64,000 nt of DNA, from the NCBI GenBank assembly GCA_010015745.1, contig ML978287.1, positions 1 through 64,000 on the forward strand, given 5' to 3'. The position numbers were made by a program, and so were the translations under genes. The DNA is from Setomelanomma holmii. Its lineage: Eukaryota; Ascomycota; Dothideomycetes; Pleosporales; Phaeosphaeriaceae. Below are positions 34,003 through 44,561 of this stretch, in pieces; the first letter of the stretch is position 1; the number at the start of each line of letters is the position of its first letter. The notes under the pieces are model-generated. The model had not been told where the DNA came from, searched no databases, and worked only from the letters and a program-made list of their open reading frames with translations.

Positions 34003-35345
34003 ATGGACTTTACGGTACGTATCCGCGCGCCTCGCTACCGCCGCAGACACCTGACTGACACGCGCGTCCGCAGATCTCGCTCGCTCACTTCTGCGAGGTC
34101 CACGGCCCGACATCTATCATCTGCACCCAGGCCTCGACCTCGCCTTGCGGCCACTGCAATCCATGTGTAACGCCGCCGTCCGAAGACGCGCTGTCCGCCT
34201 ATGCCTACAAGGGCCTTTACGACCAGCCTGCCTCGCTGAAGCTGGGCACGCGACTGCCACGGCTCAACTCTCCCTTTGAGTCTCCGCCCACAAGCCCACG
34301 CTCCCCCACGCACAACCCATACTTTCCCAGCTTTCCTGCGTCCGATGGCAGCTTTGGCGGGCGCCGGCCAAGCACCACGCTGGACTCGGATCCCGATGTC
34401 TGCGACAACTGCCAGATGACGGTGCCCAAGAAGTACAGCGAGAAGCTGCCCAACGGCGCACCCGGAAGCCCCTCCAAAGACGGACGAGGGCGGAATGGCA
34501 GTCCGGTGCTTCGGAGCTCGCAAACTTACCCTGTGCGCCGCCCGCTGTCCCGCGACGACGCTAGCAGCACCGATTCATCCGACATGTCTGACACGGAGCA
34601 GTCCAAGTCGTACGAAAGCGCCGACTCCATCCCGCCCTCGCCCATGACCATGTCGCGGGACATACATACACACACGCTCAATTACATCTCCACCAGCCAG
34701 CCGCAGTCGCCGCAGACGTACTCTCTGCTGCGCCGTACGTGCATCCGCACTCTATCCACCGAAGTGCTGCCCTTGAGTAAGCCTTCGGGGCCCATCATGT
34801 TCGGAGACTCGGTCGCTGGATACACCATTGCCTATGTCTTCCGTCTGCAAGACCCTCGCTCGCGTGGAGCCAAGCGGACCTATGCCCTCATTGCAATGGC
34901 TGGTCGTGACTGCCGGCGGGCTACCAAGGCCATGGTCAAGATCACTGAGGTGTTTCAAGGCATCGCCAACAGAATCGTAGCGTTGGCCGAAAGGGTTCTC
35001 GAACGCGAGAGCGCTGCCTCACAGCAGAGCTTATCCAGACCCACCACTGCCATCCCTAGTACTCCGCCTCTTGGAACATCGGCATCCTCGATGCCTCCCC
35101 AGTTCACGTCGCCGCGACAGGACCGATACTCTGCTTCTGTAGCTAGCTCGCCCACGCGCATCATCACTCCAGTGTCGTCCTTCTTGTCTGCCAAAAAGGT
35201 CGATCCCGACGGCTTCCCTCGTGTCTCTCGCGATGTGATGAAGGCGAAGAGCCTGATCGAAATCGTCGGTCAAGAAAGCTTCTTTGTCGAGCTCCACACC
35301 ATTTTCTGCGGTTTGCTCCACTCGCTCATTAAGCAGTACGGATGA
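34003..35345 (+). CDS. LST7: Lst7, fungal folliculin homologue
   Basis: Exon 1 is only 12 nt (34003-34014, MDFT) and exon 2 is 34074-35345; together they give 427 residues. The junction restores MDFTISLAHFCEVHGPTSIICTQ-type sequence, the start of the folliculin longin domain. CDNCQ lies in a Ser/Pro-rich insertion of about 150 residues. The domain resumes with YTLLRRTCIRTLS-like sequence (YSLLRRTCIRTLS), GPIMFGDSVAGYTIAYVFRLQD and TYALIAMAG. Lst7 with Lst4 is a GTPase-activating complex for Rag GTPases at the vacuole and activates TORC1. As in other fungi, the DENN part of human FLCN is missing. Confidence 0.9.
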
Positions 35346-36981
35346 GCGAGCGTCCCACCATCTTCCTGTTCGCATGGAGGTGCTTGTTTCATTCTTGTGC
35401 ATCCACTACTTTCCGTTGTAGTCTTACTCTCTTACCCTGATTGCGGCTTAGCGCTTCTCTTCTTCTGCACGCCTTGCGTTTGAGCTTGGTGTTAGGGCGG
35501 TGTTCTTCTCTCTCCACCGTATTGCGCTCCTTGTCCGGCAATGGCCGCTATCCGTGTCTGGCCTCGCTGATTAGGACCAGCTTGATACCCATTTAGAGAT
35601 ACCCTTGAATTGTCTCATTGTTGGAACCGGTGGTACACATAGATCGGCGGACGTGTGTTTGCTTTCGGCGCTTTGGTGGCTGTTTGAGCATGTAAAGATT
35701 GACGACGATATGAACCGTCGCTAACACTATATGACGGCGACGGTGTTGTCGATGTCGTGACGAATGTCAGGGGTGAGGCAGCTGCTTCCAACGTATCAGT
35801 AGAATGTATGCAACGCTTTTAAAGAGTCGGTCTTCCCGAAGGCTCCCGTGATCATTGACCATCCTAGTGACAACCCTGTCAGGTAGTGAAGGCCCTGAGC
35901 ATCTGTATTCCGTGCGAAATCAGCTCTTTGTTTTAGTGTTCACATTCGCGCAGCCCTAAACAATACATCTTTAGAATTGAGGCTTTCGTTTTCCATCGGA
36001 ACTGGACAAGTAAGGGACAAGCTAGGCACCTGCAAAATCACATGTCTGTCGAACCAGGCAACTGCTTTCTAAGGCGAGTGAGTGCATAGATGTTGAGCGT
36101 TTGCCCTTCATGATGAGCGTGGATTGAGAACATTCGGATGCTTCTAACATTGTGACCAACACAGTTCGATACTTTGCGTTATAACGGTCCTGATTCCTGC
36201 GCCATCACAGAACCGTCCCAGTGCTTGGGTACTATTCTAACACATGCCGACGACGAAGTCCACATCAAGCTTTCCCTACCGACATCGGGCCCAAACACTA
36301 CACGATCTACTTTCTCCGCAAAACGTGTATCTAGTGGCTCCACAAGTTGTGGAGAATACCCCTCGCGGCTCGCTGCGTCATCCTGGGTAAAGTCCCTGGC
36401 ACCCCGATCTACACACAGTTGACAGGGTTGTGATGTCATGTTGAAGGCCCGATCATGCTTAACCGTCGACTTGGCCGCACTAGACGGGATGTTGGCCGTC
36501 ACCAGAGACTGGTGATAATCGATGAATTATGGTTTCGGTGAGCAGCCTGGGAAATACTCGAATGGAAAGAGCATCTTATGACAGTCGTGCCCGCCGAGGC
36601 ATTACATAATGGATAAGTCTTCGAAGACATGAATCCTGTTGTATTCGACCTGGTTGGTAGGTAAAAGTCTCATGCCAGACTACATTGGCCTATATCTGAA
36701 ATCATGTTCTCCAAATACAGGATCAAGGATGCAAATGCCAAGCTTCTCCCCATATTGATTGGATACGTCTCGATAAGGCCTGGTGGCAGTATGACGGGTG
36801 TGGTGTATCAACGATAAGCCTTGCAAAAGACAGTGGCTACGTAGGATGATGGCACTGCAGGAGTTTAAGTACCGTTATCCAAGGGAAAGTATATAATCTG
36901 TTCCACGTCTCTCGAGTATATCATTTACACCACCCTTCACATCTACATCAACCTATTTACCACCATCTACCAACCGTCAAC
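35346..36981. other. Gene-free stretch upstream of the hydrophilin-like gene
   Basis: About 1.6 kb. Its last 100 bp have TATATAATC at about 36891 and CA/TC-rich leader sequence ending CCGTCAACATG. I saw no other feature. Confidence 0.5.
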
Positions 36982-37253
36982 ATGAGCAACATTCCCGGGA
37001 ACGCATCTCAGAACCCGTCCTCCACGGGCAACAAGGACTACGTTGACAAGGGTCTCGAGGGCGCCGAGAAGAAGTTTGGCGGCTCCATGGGTCAGAACAC
37101 AGAGAAGAACCGTGGTGTGAATGAGAAGATTGTGCGTTGCCATATATGCTTAATTGTTGAGATATGACGCTGACTCCAGAATAGACCGATGGCGCAAGGA
37201 ACATGTTCGAGAAGGCTACCGGAAAGGACGTGCCAGACAAGGTCTCGAACTAG
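36982..37253 (+). CDS. Small hydrophilin-like stress protein
   Basis: Exons 36982-37131 and 37185-37253, with a 53-nt intron (GTGCGT...CTGACTCCAGAATAG), give 72 residues. The product is highly hydrophilic and Gly/Lys/Asn-rich, with DKGLEGAEKKFGG in the first exon, EKNRGVNEKI at the junction and TDGARNMFEKATGKDVPDK in the second. No signal peptide or membrane segment. It resembles small conidiation or stress-induced fungal proteins, but I cannot name a family with certainty. It has a well-placed TATA-like element about 90 bp upstream and a long gene-free upstream region, which fits strong regulated expression (inference). Confidence 0.75.
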
Positions 37254-37916
37254 ACCAGACAGATGAATTGTTTGAGCAGAATCAAAATCATGGTTCCGTA
37301 GCTTATGTATGACCTGGACAGTTAAGATTAAAGGACAGCAAACAATTTAGAGCATGATCCTGCGCTTTCTGTCGTTTGCAACAGGCTCGGTTCATAAGAA
37401 TTATCAAATGGTATTGTGTCTGTACTATTTTTTGAGATGCTCGGGAAGCGCCCCGCATTACCACGATCTCCATGACGTAACAGCCTCCACGAACTCCATC
37501 GTTGACCCAACACCAAGCTGCCAAGGCACAAGTGCCCGCAAGCCAAGTTCTGGTCGCTGCATCTTGTTCGCGTCAACTCCATGCAAAGTAAAGACTACAT
37601 CAACGTGCTCACTCAGAATGCATGGTTGCGCTTGAGCAGTGTTCTGCTTGCACAAATAAGAGCAACCGGGACCGCGGATCGGTGACGAAACAAATTGCTT
37701 ACACAGCTGCGTCATCACTATTACATAGGTCAAAATCGCACTCCAACTCATACCAAGCCCTACCTCTTTGAGCAATCGTCATATATCTAAGCCAGACTTG
37801 CCACCGAACTTCGCGCGACACCACACCTTGACGCCGGAACCAGAGCCGAGCACCTCGCCCGAGATTTACACAACATCATCATTCCGGACAGTATATAATG
37901 GAATCAGGCGCACACG
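37254..37916. other. Intergenic region
   Basis: About 660 bp, including the TATA-like GTATATAATG at 37891-37900 just upstream of the next gene. Confidence 0.45.
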
Positions 37917-37948
37917 ATGCATCTACACACTCCTCATCTCGGAAATAA
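37898..37948 (+). promoter_or_regulatory. Possible overlapping upstream ORF
   Basis: ATG at 37898 opens a 16-codon frame (MESGAHDAST...) that ends at TAA 37946-37948, past the main ATG at 37917. It follows directly on a TATA-like stretch, so it may lie upstream of the transcription start and be irrelevant. Confidence 0.3.
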
Positions 37949-38419
37949 ACGCGAAAAGCGCAAGGCATCTATTGAACATAGTGAACTTCCGGTGACGAAG
38001 AAGACTACGAAGGAGAAGAAAGAGCCAAAACCGAAGAAGCCGGCAAAGCCTGAAAAGTTGAAAGCAAAGTCACAAACACCTGAACAACCACATCCAAAGC
38101 CGGCGTCGAGATCGGTATCGCCAGAGCCAACCATGAATTCCCCAATCTCCATGCGAAGATTGTATGTGTGCCCACTGACGTCGAAGCCTTTGGCTTTGGA
38201 GGGCCTTAACTAACTGTATGCAGATCGACCGCTGAATTCACTACAGAGCCGCCAACCGATGGGCCTCGACGGAGCTCTCGCATCAAAAACATAGGGCAAG
38301 GCATGTCTGACAAATGGCACAAATGTCGACCGTATATCGAGCGTATCAACGGGACCATCATGCCCCTCGAACATCAGGGCACGAAGGCATATTATGCGAG
38401 AGATGATGTGAAGATGTAG
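37917..38419 (+). CDS. Hypothetical lysine-rich small protein
   Basis: Exons 37917-38161 and 38224-38419, with a 62-nt intron (GTATGT...CTAACTGTATGCAG), give 146 residues. The first 65 residues are Lys/Pro/Glu-rich with a bipartite nuclear-signal look (KREKRK, KKTTKEKKE). The second exon is more conserved-looking: PRRSSRIKNIGQGMSDKWH and KCRPYIERINGTIMP. No family recognised. The good intron with a branch site and continuous phase supports a real gene. A short out-of-frame ORF starts 19 bases upstream and overlaps the start. Confidence 0.66.
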
Positions 38420-38780
38420 GGACATTGATGTAAAGATGCAGATTGGCGGATGGAGCATACTTAACGAGCGCACGACAGGATAATGGAGAGCAGTGAGTCA
38501 TGAGCGGAGGCTTTGAAAGGAGTTGATAGCGATTACGATACCCCAAGATTGAAATTTGAGCCAACAGCTATAGAGAATGGAACCGAGTCCTGCCTATACA
38601 CTTAACTGTGAACATGTCATCGCATTACACACACACACACAGGTATTATAGACATTCACATGAAAAAGTAGAGCCTCTGTTGATTGCAGGACAGGTCTTG
38701 ACTCTGAAACTCTCGTACGCTTCGGCTCAGAACAACATGTGGTACTTTCTTGCAGCTGAAGAAGTAACGGACAAGTCATC
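38420..38780. other. Convergent intergenic region with a short CA repeat
   Basis: 361 bp between convergent genes. A CA dinucleotide run of about eight units lies near 38625-38641. Nothing else seen. Confidence 0.5.
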
Positions 38781-41581
38781 CTAACCAGAAAGCTCAACCC
38801 TACGTTTTAACAAAGCCCTTGCCTCCGTCTCCGTCAACAGCTCCAATCCTAATTCATCCAACACGTCCCTCGCAGCCTGATTGTCTGCGAAAAGCCTCTT
38901 TTCCACCTCCCAGAGGCCGAGGTCTGTCTCTCCAGACGTTGTGTCACCTAAGCTTTCTTTTTGCGGTAGAGGCGCTGAATCATCTCCTGCACCACAGGCG
39001 TCGTCCCAATCATCGCCGCCGGCCTCTTCATCATCCGCTGTCGCTAACGTTCTCGCAGCCTGATCTTTGCCACCTTTGACAGGAAGCCCAACGAGCTGTG
39101 TACCCTCGAGACATCTCCTCAGACCCGCTTCGGCGACGCCAGGACCCACTTGCTTGTCCACAACGCGACAGATGGCGGCCAGATCGGCGCGCAGCTGAGC
39201 CGCGCCCGCTGTCGAAAAACGGTATCGGCTAAGGACATTGTCCCAAAGCGTGCTGGAAATGGTGGCGAGTACCGCTCTGGTAATGCGGCGCAGCGGTGCC
39301 AATGCAAGAGCGCGGGACAAAAAGCCCAGCGTGCTGCTCAAATGCGTCAAAAGTGGGTCGATCTCAGCCGTAGGCGAGAGATGGGCGGACGCAAAGACTA
39401 TGGAGCCACTGAGCGTAGCCCAGGGATTGCTGGAAGAGAAAAAGTAAGTATGCGGATTTCAACGCTGGCATTGCCTTTTTGGGCCACATACATGTGTCGG
39501 TAGGGACGTAAAGCCTCCCGAACATTGCTGTTCAACGTGTCGATAATAATCTTCTCGCTGCGGTCACGAAGGCGCGCGTACCACAGGGCGGTTTCGTCAA
39601 AGAGTGCCCCGGTGTCATCTTCTCCCCCCACAGTCTTGGAGGTGCGTTCCGCAACATCGGCAACAGTCCTGCCACCAATGCTGCTGTCTTGGCGAGCACG
39701 ATCTTGTAGCCCCTCCCAGATATCCAAGAAGAACTGCAGCGATTAGCCGAAATCACACGGGATCGGCCGCTATGGCATGCAGTGATAGCCTACCACGTCG
39801 TCGCTCCAGTCCCGCATCGCCTTTTCGAGATAGTCTGCGCTGCCATAGGTTTTGCAGAGGCGCTCAAGTCCTTCCACGCCGAGCAATCTCTCCTGTTCCT
39901 CCTTAGTCACGCCACCCATGGCACGACCCAACGCCGTGGTCATGGTCAGATATGCCTCTAGATTGTTCAGCAGTTTCTCATGATATTTATCGAATATCGC
40001 AATCTGGATGTCGATCAGAAAAGTCAGCTTTTGGCTGAAGGAGGTTAGGGGTCTGTATCGATCTGCGACACTGATCAGCAGTGTAGTCGGACTTTGAAGC
40101 AGCCGAGCGCACCTGTTATGGTCTCAAGCAGGTCGTTGACGCGGATCGCTCCCTTGGTTGGCTTGGTCGCCTTGGGATCAACGCTCTCGTAGTCTAGATC
40201 CCCAAAATCGCTGGCCTCCACGATGCTCTGATAGCGGGCCAATGCGACTGTTTGCACATTAGTTTCCGGCCTGCCAACACACTCGGTTGATGAGACGACA
40301 TACAGTCCTTCTCCACTTGCAGCCAGCGCCCGAACCAATCACCCTGGACAAGGAACTCCCACGACAATCCTTTCCAACCTTCCACTCCATAGCCTCCGTC
40401 GTAGCCCCAAGTCTCCCTGATTGTGCTGTCGAAGCTCATGACTTCGTGCATGAGGTGGCTGAGAAGCTGCGGCTGCCCGGCAACCTTTGGTAGCAATGCG
40501 CCAATCTTTGCCCTCAGCATGGGTAGCAGCGCGGTGATGAATGCCGACATGGCGTCGATGTAGACGGGGTTAAGCGCCAGATCCGTTCCACGGAGGTGCT
40601 TGAGGAGCACAGGTTGCACATGGTCGGCGACAAATGCGCTGTAGTCGTTCAAAAGCGTGGTAATGTGCGAGAGGAAGTACTCGGGCCTATCGATGCGGTT
40701 TGTGGGCTTGTCGCCTTCGAAGTGGTAGCGGAAGCGCATCTCCAACGGTTGCACGAGCACGTCGAGCGGGAAAAGCACTGGCGGAAGCTTGACCTTGTCA
40801 CCGGGCCCGCTGGCGTAGCTCGCGCCCTCCAGCTCGGGCATCTGCAGGTCGAGCAGCTTCCCAGTTGCCGTCTCCCATTCCTCCTGCAGCGGACCGGGCA
40901 TGTTTGCTTTGGGGGTGGGCCAGTGGATCTTCTTGAGCACGCGTTCGAGGTCGGACGAAAAGGCATCGAGGATCTTGGTGCGCAGCGAGTTCGTGATGGT
41001 GTTGACATGGTGGAGCAGCTGCGGTGCGGCGCCCTCTGCTTCGTCTCGCAGGCTGGCGAGGCGGGTGGTGAGGGAGCGCAATTGCTTGTACGGCGCAAGG
41101 GCGGCCTCGCTGGACGTGGACAGTTGCGTCTGCGCCTGTTTGCTGCTCTGAGTCAGCCGGCGGACGCACCAAGTGGATGCAGGCGGGAGTGTGAGGGGAC
41201 CTGCCTGAGGGCATCCACCTCGCTCAGCAGGGCGACGTAGCCGCTCGCGACATCGAGCCGGTGCAGCTGGTCCAGCGACGCTTCGAAGCGCGGGACCGCC
41301 TCCTCGGAAGTGTCGCTTGCGGTAATGACGAGCAGCCGCTGGTCGATGTCGGCCTGCTGGCGGCGGAAGGCGTGCGCCTTGTGCTGGAGCTGCGCATGGT
41401 GGGCGTGGGCGTCCTGTTTCGCATCGTGGAGGCCACGCTGGGCGGCGTCGAGCTGCTGCTTGAGCAGGGCCTGCTGCTCGGTGACGCGCGCCAGCAGGGC
41501 ATCGAGATTGGCCGTGTCGAGGTCTGCCGCCGTCTGCAGCTTGTCATCCAGGTAGTCGGCCACGCGGTCAGCGTCGTCCAT
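38781..41581 (-). CDS. TIP20: RINT1/TIP20 family tethering factor
   Basis: Six exons, 41581-41201, 41147-40304, 40247-40113, 40062-39794, 39733-39492 and 39429-38781, total 2520 nt and 839 residues with all phases matching. The N-terminal 150 residues are coiled coil (TEQQALLKQQLDAAQRG). The RINT-1/TIP-1 domain follows, with RPEYFLSHITTLLNDYSAF, TWGYDGGYGVEGWKGLSWE, ALARYQSIVEASDFGDLDYE, DRYRPLTSFSQKLTFLIDIQ and PYRHINPWATLS across the exon joins. Tip20 is part of the Dsl1 complex, which tethers Golgi-derived COPI vesicles at the ER and binds SNAREs. Introns are 50-62 nt. Start ATG 41581 precedes MDDADRVADYLDDK. It is divergent from NOP9. Confidence 0.9.
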
Positions 41582-42010
41582 GGCCGTCTCAGATGCTGTG
41601 TATATCGTATGATGCGCCGTTGGAGGGCGGCGGTCTAGAGAGGCTGCGGGCGCTGCTAGTGTGTAAGACAGGCATAGTGCCAGGTCCGGGTGGCCACGCG
41701 CGATCGCAAAGCCGATCTGTAACAGGGCAGGGGCCGTCGGCGAGCCGTTCTTTGCCTCCACGATCGAGCGTTGTGAAAACCGTCTAATGCACGCTCACGG
41801 TGTGTCGCACGCCTGCTGAAAACCTCTACTCTCCCTGGAGCCGGGGAGCAACCACCGCGCTGCCCGTCCCGCGCCGTATATATCTGCTGCCCGCTGCTGC
41901 TGCTGGGCGTCCCGACGACAGGCCCTCCCCACTGCGGAACTTAGCCGAGACGTTCGAACTTTTTGTGTCCCACCCGCTGCGCTGCCTGCGCTGCGGACAC
42001 AGGCACCACC
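41582..42010. promoter_or_regulatory. Divergent promoter region, TIP20 and NOP9
   Basis: 429 bp, GC-rich, between divergent start codons. No discrete site recognised. Confidence 0.45.
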
Positions 42011-44220
42011 ATGCCCAAGGAACACAAGAAGCGCGGCCGCCGCGAGGAGCAGAAGAAGCGCAAGCGCGAGCTCGACGACGACGATGGCGCCTCCAAGCGC
42101 GCTCGCAAAGACGAGGTCGAGTCCATCGAGCATGGCGAGGCGTTCCAGCACGATGAGGCCGTCGACGTCACCCGCCCCGGCCAGCTCCAGTTCTACGGAA
42201 TGCTCGACGACGACGAGCAGGAGTACTTCAAGCGTGCCGATGAGATGCTGGAGTTGAACCAGTTCGAAGATGCCGAGGCTCGCAAATTATTTCTCGAGAG
42301 CGTGTACAAGGAAGCAGACGGGAAGGAGCTAAAGATTGCCAACAGCCAGTCATGCTCGCGCCTGCTGGAGCGCTTGATCCTGCTTTCCTCGCCAGACCAG
42401 CTCAAAAATCTCTTCCAAAAGTTCAGCGGACAGTGAGTGCACCAGACGCTCCTTCTACTTTGCCGACGCTAACTAGTCGCAGCTTCCTCAACCTCGTCCA
42501 GCACCGATTCGCCTCCCACTGCTGCGAAGCACTTTTCATCCATGCTGCGCCTGTCGTTACTCTCGAGCTCGCCGAGCCCCAAGTCCTGCAGACGCCGCCG
42601 TCGTCCGACCCGGACACCATTCTCGTCTCCATGGAGAGCTTGTTCATCTACACACTGGCCGAGCTTGAGGAACACATTGCCTTCTTGATGACCGACCGTT
42701 TTGCATCACATGTGTTGCGTGTGCTGCTCGTGGTCCTGTCTGGAGCGCCACTGGAGAAGGAGAATAAGAACAAGTCTGTGCTGCAGAGCAAGAGGAAGGA
42801 AAAGGTGGGCATTGCAGGAACGGAAAGAGGGCAAGACTGGGTGCTTGAGAAAAGACCCGTGCCGCAATCGTTTCTGGAGGCTCTCGAGAAGATGATCAAT
42901 GCCTGTGCGTCTACACTCGACTCCGCGAATCTTCGATTGCTCGCGACACATCCTCTCGGTAATCCAGCGTTGCAACTACTCCTCAAACTCGAACTCGCCC
43001 ATTTTGGCAAGTCACGAGCGAAGGACGAGAATTCGGTTATCCACAAGCTGCTTCCCGACAACCCCATTGCCGAGGGAACAGAAAGCGCGGCCTTCATCAA
43101 CGGGCTGGTATATGATCCTATTGGCTCACGATTGCTGGAAACCATTGTCGAAAGTGCACCAGGTAAGCTCTTCAAGTCGATATACTCCGAGTTCTTCAAA
43201 GAGCGAATGGGCAGCTTAGCCCGCAATGAAATTGCCAGTTATGTTGCTGGCAAGATTCTTGAAAGGCTCGGAAAGGATGACCTGGAGGAGGCTATGCGCC
43301 AGATCGTCGACCAGATCCCTAGTCTCGTCGAGCGAAATCGAACAGCCATCGTTAAGACTCTGATCGAGCGCTGCGCCGCTCGAGATATCGACACTTCTCC
43401 GATCAAGGCACAGCTGGAGGCAGCATACAGTGGTTCCACTGGCTTTGAAGTAACGCGCATCCTCAGAGTCAGTGAAAGCCCCGCAGATGAGGGCAAGCCG
43501 AGCGGCAAACACGATCACTCCCCAGAAAAGGTTCATGGCTCGCTGCTTGCACAAGCCATGATGGCGGCGGATGGACCGTTGGGCGATCTCGTATTCGATT
43601 CTCTTGCGAAACTATCCCCTGAGCTGTCAGTGCAACTGGCACGCGACCCTACAGCGTCACGAACCCTGCAAGCTGCCCTTACCGCCCAACATGCCACGGT
43701 CATCTTCCGCCGCAAGATGATACAGCAATTCTATGGTCATGTTGGCGAGCTGGCACTCGACCCAGCTGCATCACGTGTTATCGACGCCATTTGGGATGGC
43801 ACCCACGGCCTCGCTTTCATCAGAGAACGCATTGCGGAGGAGCTTGCTGAAAACGAAAATTCGTTGCGTGAGTCATTTGTTGGCCGCGCCGTGTGGCGCA
43901 ATTGGAGAATGGATCTCTACAAGAGAAAACGAGGCGACTGGGTGAAGCAATCGCGATACACTGCAGGCAACGATGGTTTCCAATCATTCCCCGAAAGCAA
44001 CGGCGACTCGTCTGCTACCCCTCCACACCAGCAACAGCACAATCAGGGCCACAAAGGCGGTAAGCATCTCACCGCAATCGAGCTCGCACGTCAGAAACAC
44101 GCAGCCAAGGCTGCCGAAGCGAAGAAGTGTGAGGCTCAAGCAGAGAAAAAGGCCAAGAAAGAAAGGAGAGAGAGTCATGTCAGCGGAAGCAGTGGTACTG
44201 GAAGTTCGAAAGGCAGATAA
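42011..44220 (+). CDS. NOP9: Nucleolar pumilio-repeat protein Nop9
   Basis: Exons 42011-42432 and 42483-44220, with a 50-nt intron (GTGAGT...CTAACTAGTCGCAG), give 719 residues. The protein starts MPKEHKKRGRREEQKKRKRE, a nuclear/nucleolar signal, followed by QLQFYGMLDDDEQEYFKRA. Pumilio-like repeats run through most of the protein: SQSCSRLLERL, HRFASHCCEALF, DRFASHVLRVLL, HPLGNPALQLLL, DPIGSRLLETIV, NEIASYVAGKIL, DPTASRTLQAAL and DPAASRVIDAIW. The C-terminus is Lys-rich. Nop9 binds the ITS1/18S region of pre-rRNA and controls 20S processing by Nob1. Confidence 0.93.
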
Positions 44221-44561
44221 AAAGCAAGCGTTGTGGCGCAATAATTTGCGTTGATTGCGCGAATAATTTTCCTAAGTTGCGGCATGGCAAAAGGCGTTGG
44301 ACTGGCATGGAACCACGGCAGGCGATTCGATTCTTCTGGTTCGTTGATCTAGATATCTTTTGATGCATTTGCATGGCAATTCTGCTCCTGACGAAATCCT
44401 GAAAAAAAGTACAAGAATGAGTCAATTTTCAATACGTATGAGACTCGGCGCTAATGCCGACCGAATATCACCAACTAGATACTTCTTTCATTGTCCTTCC
44501 ATTTCGTGTGGTAGCACTATTGTCGTTATAATTGTAAAATTATTGCCATTATACAACAATC
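44221..44561. other. Intergenic region
   Basis: 341 bp, AT-richer than its surroundings, holding the NOP9 3' end and the decarboxylase promoter. Confidence 0.5.

Noticed and set aside
38620..38645. CA dinucleotide run as a possible mobile-element tail
   Set aside because: Only about eight units and no element next to it. An ordinary microsatellite.
40596..41240. Plus-strand ORF of 214 codons
   Set aside because: Antisense to TIP20 exons whose splicing and conserved motifs are clear.
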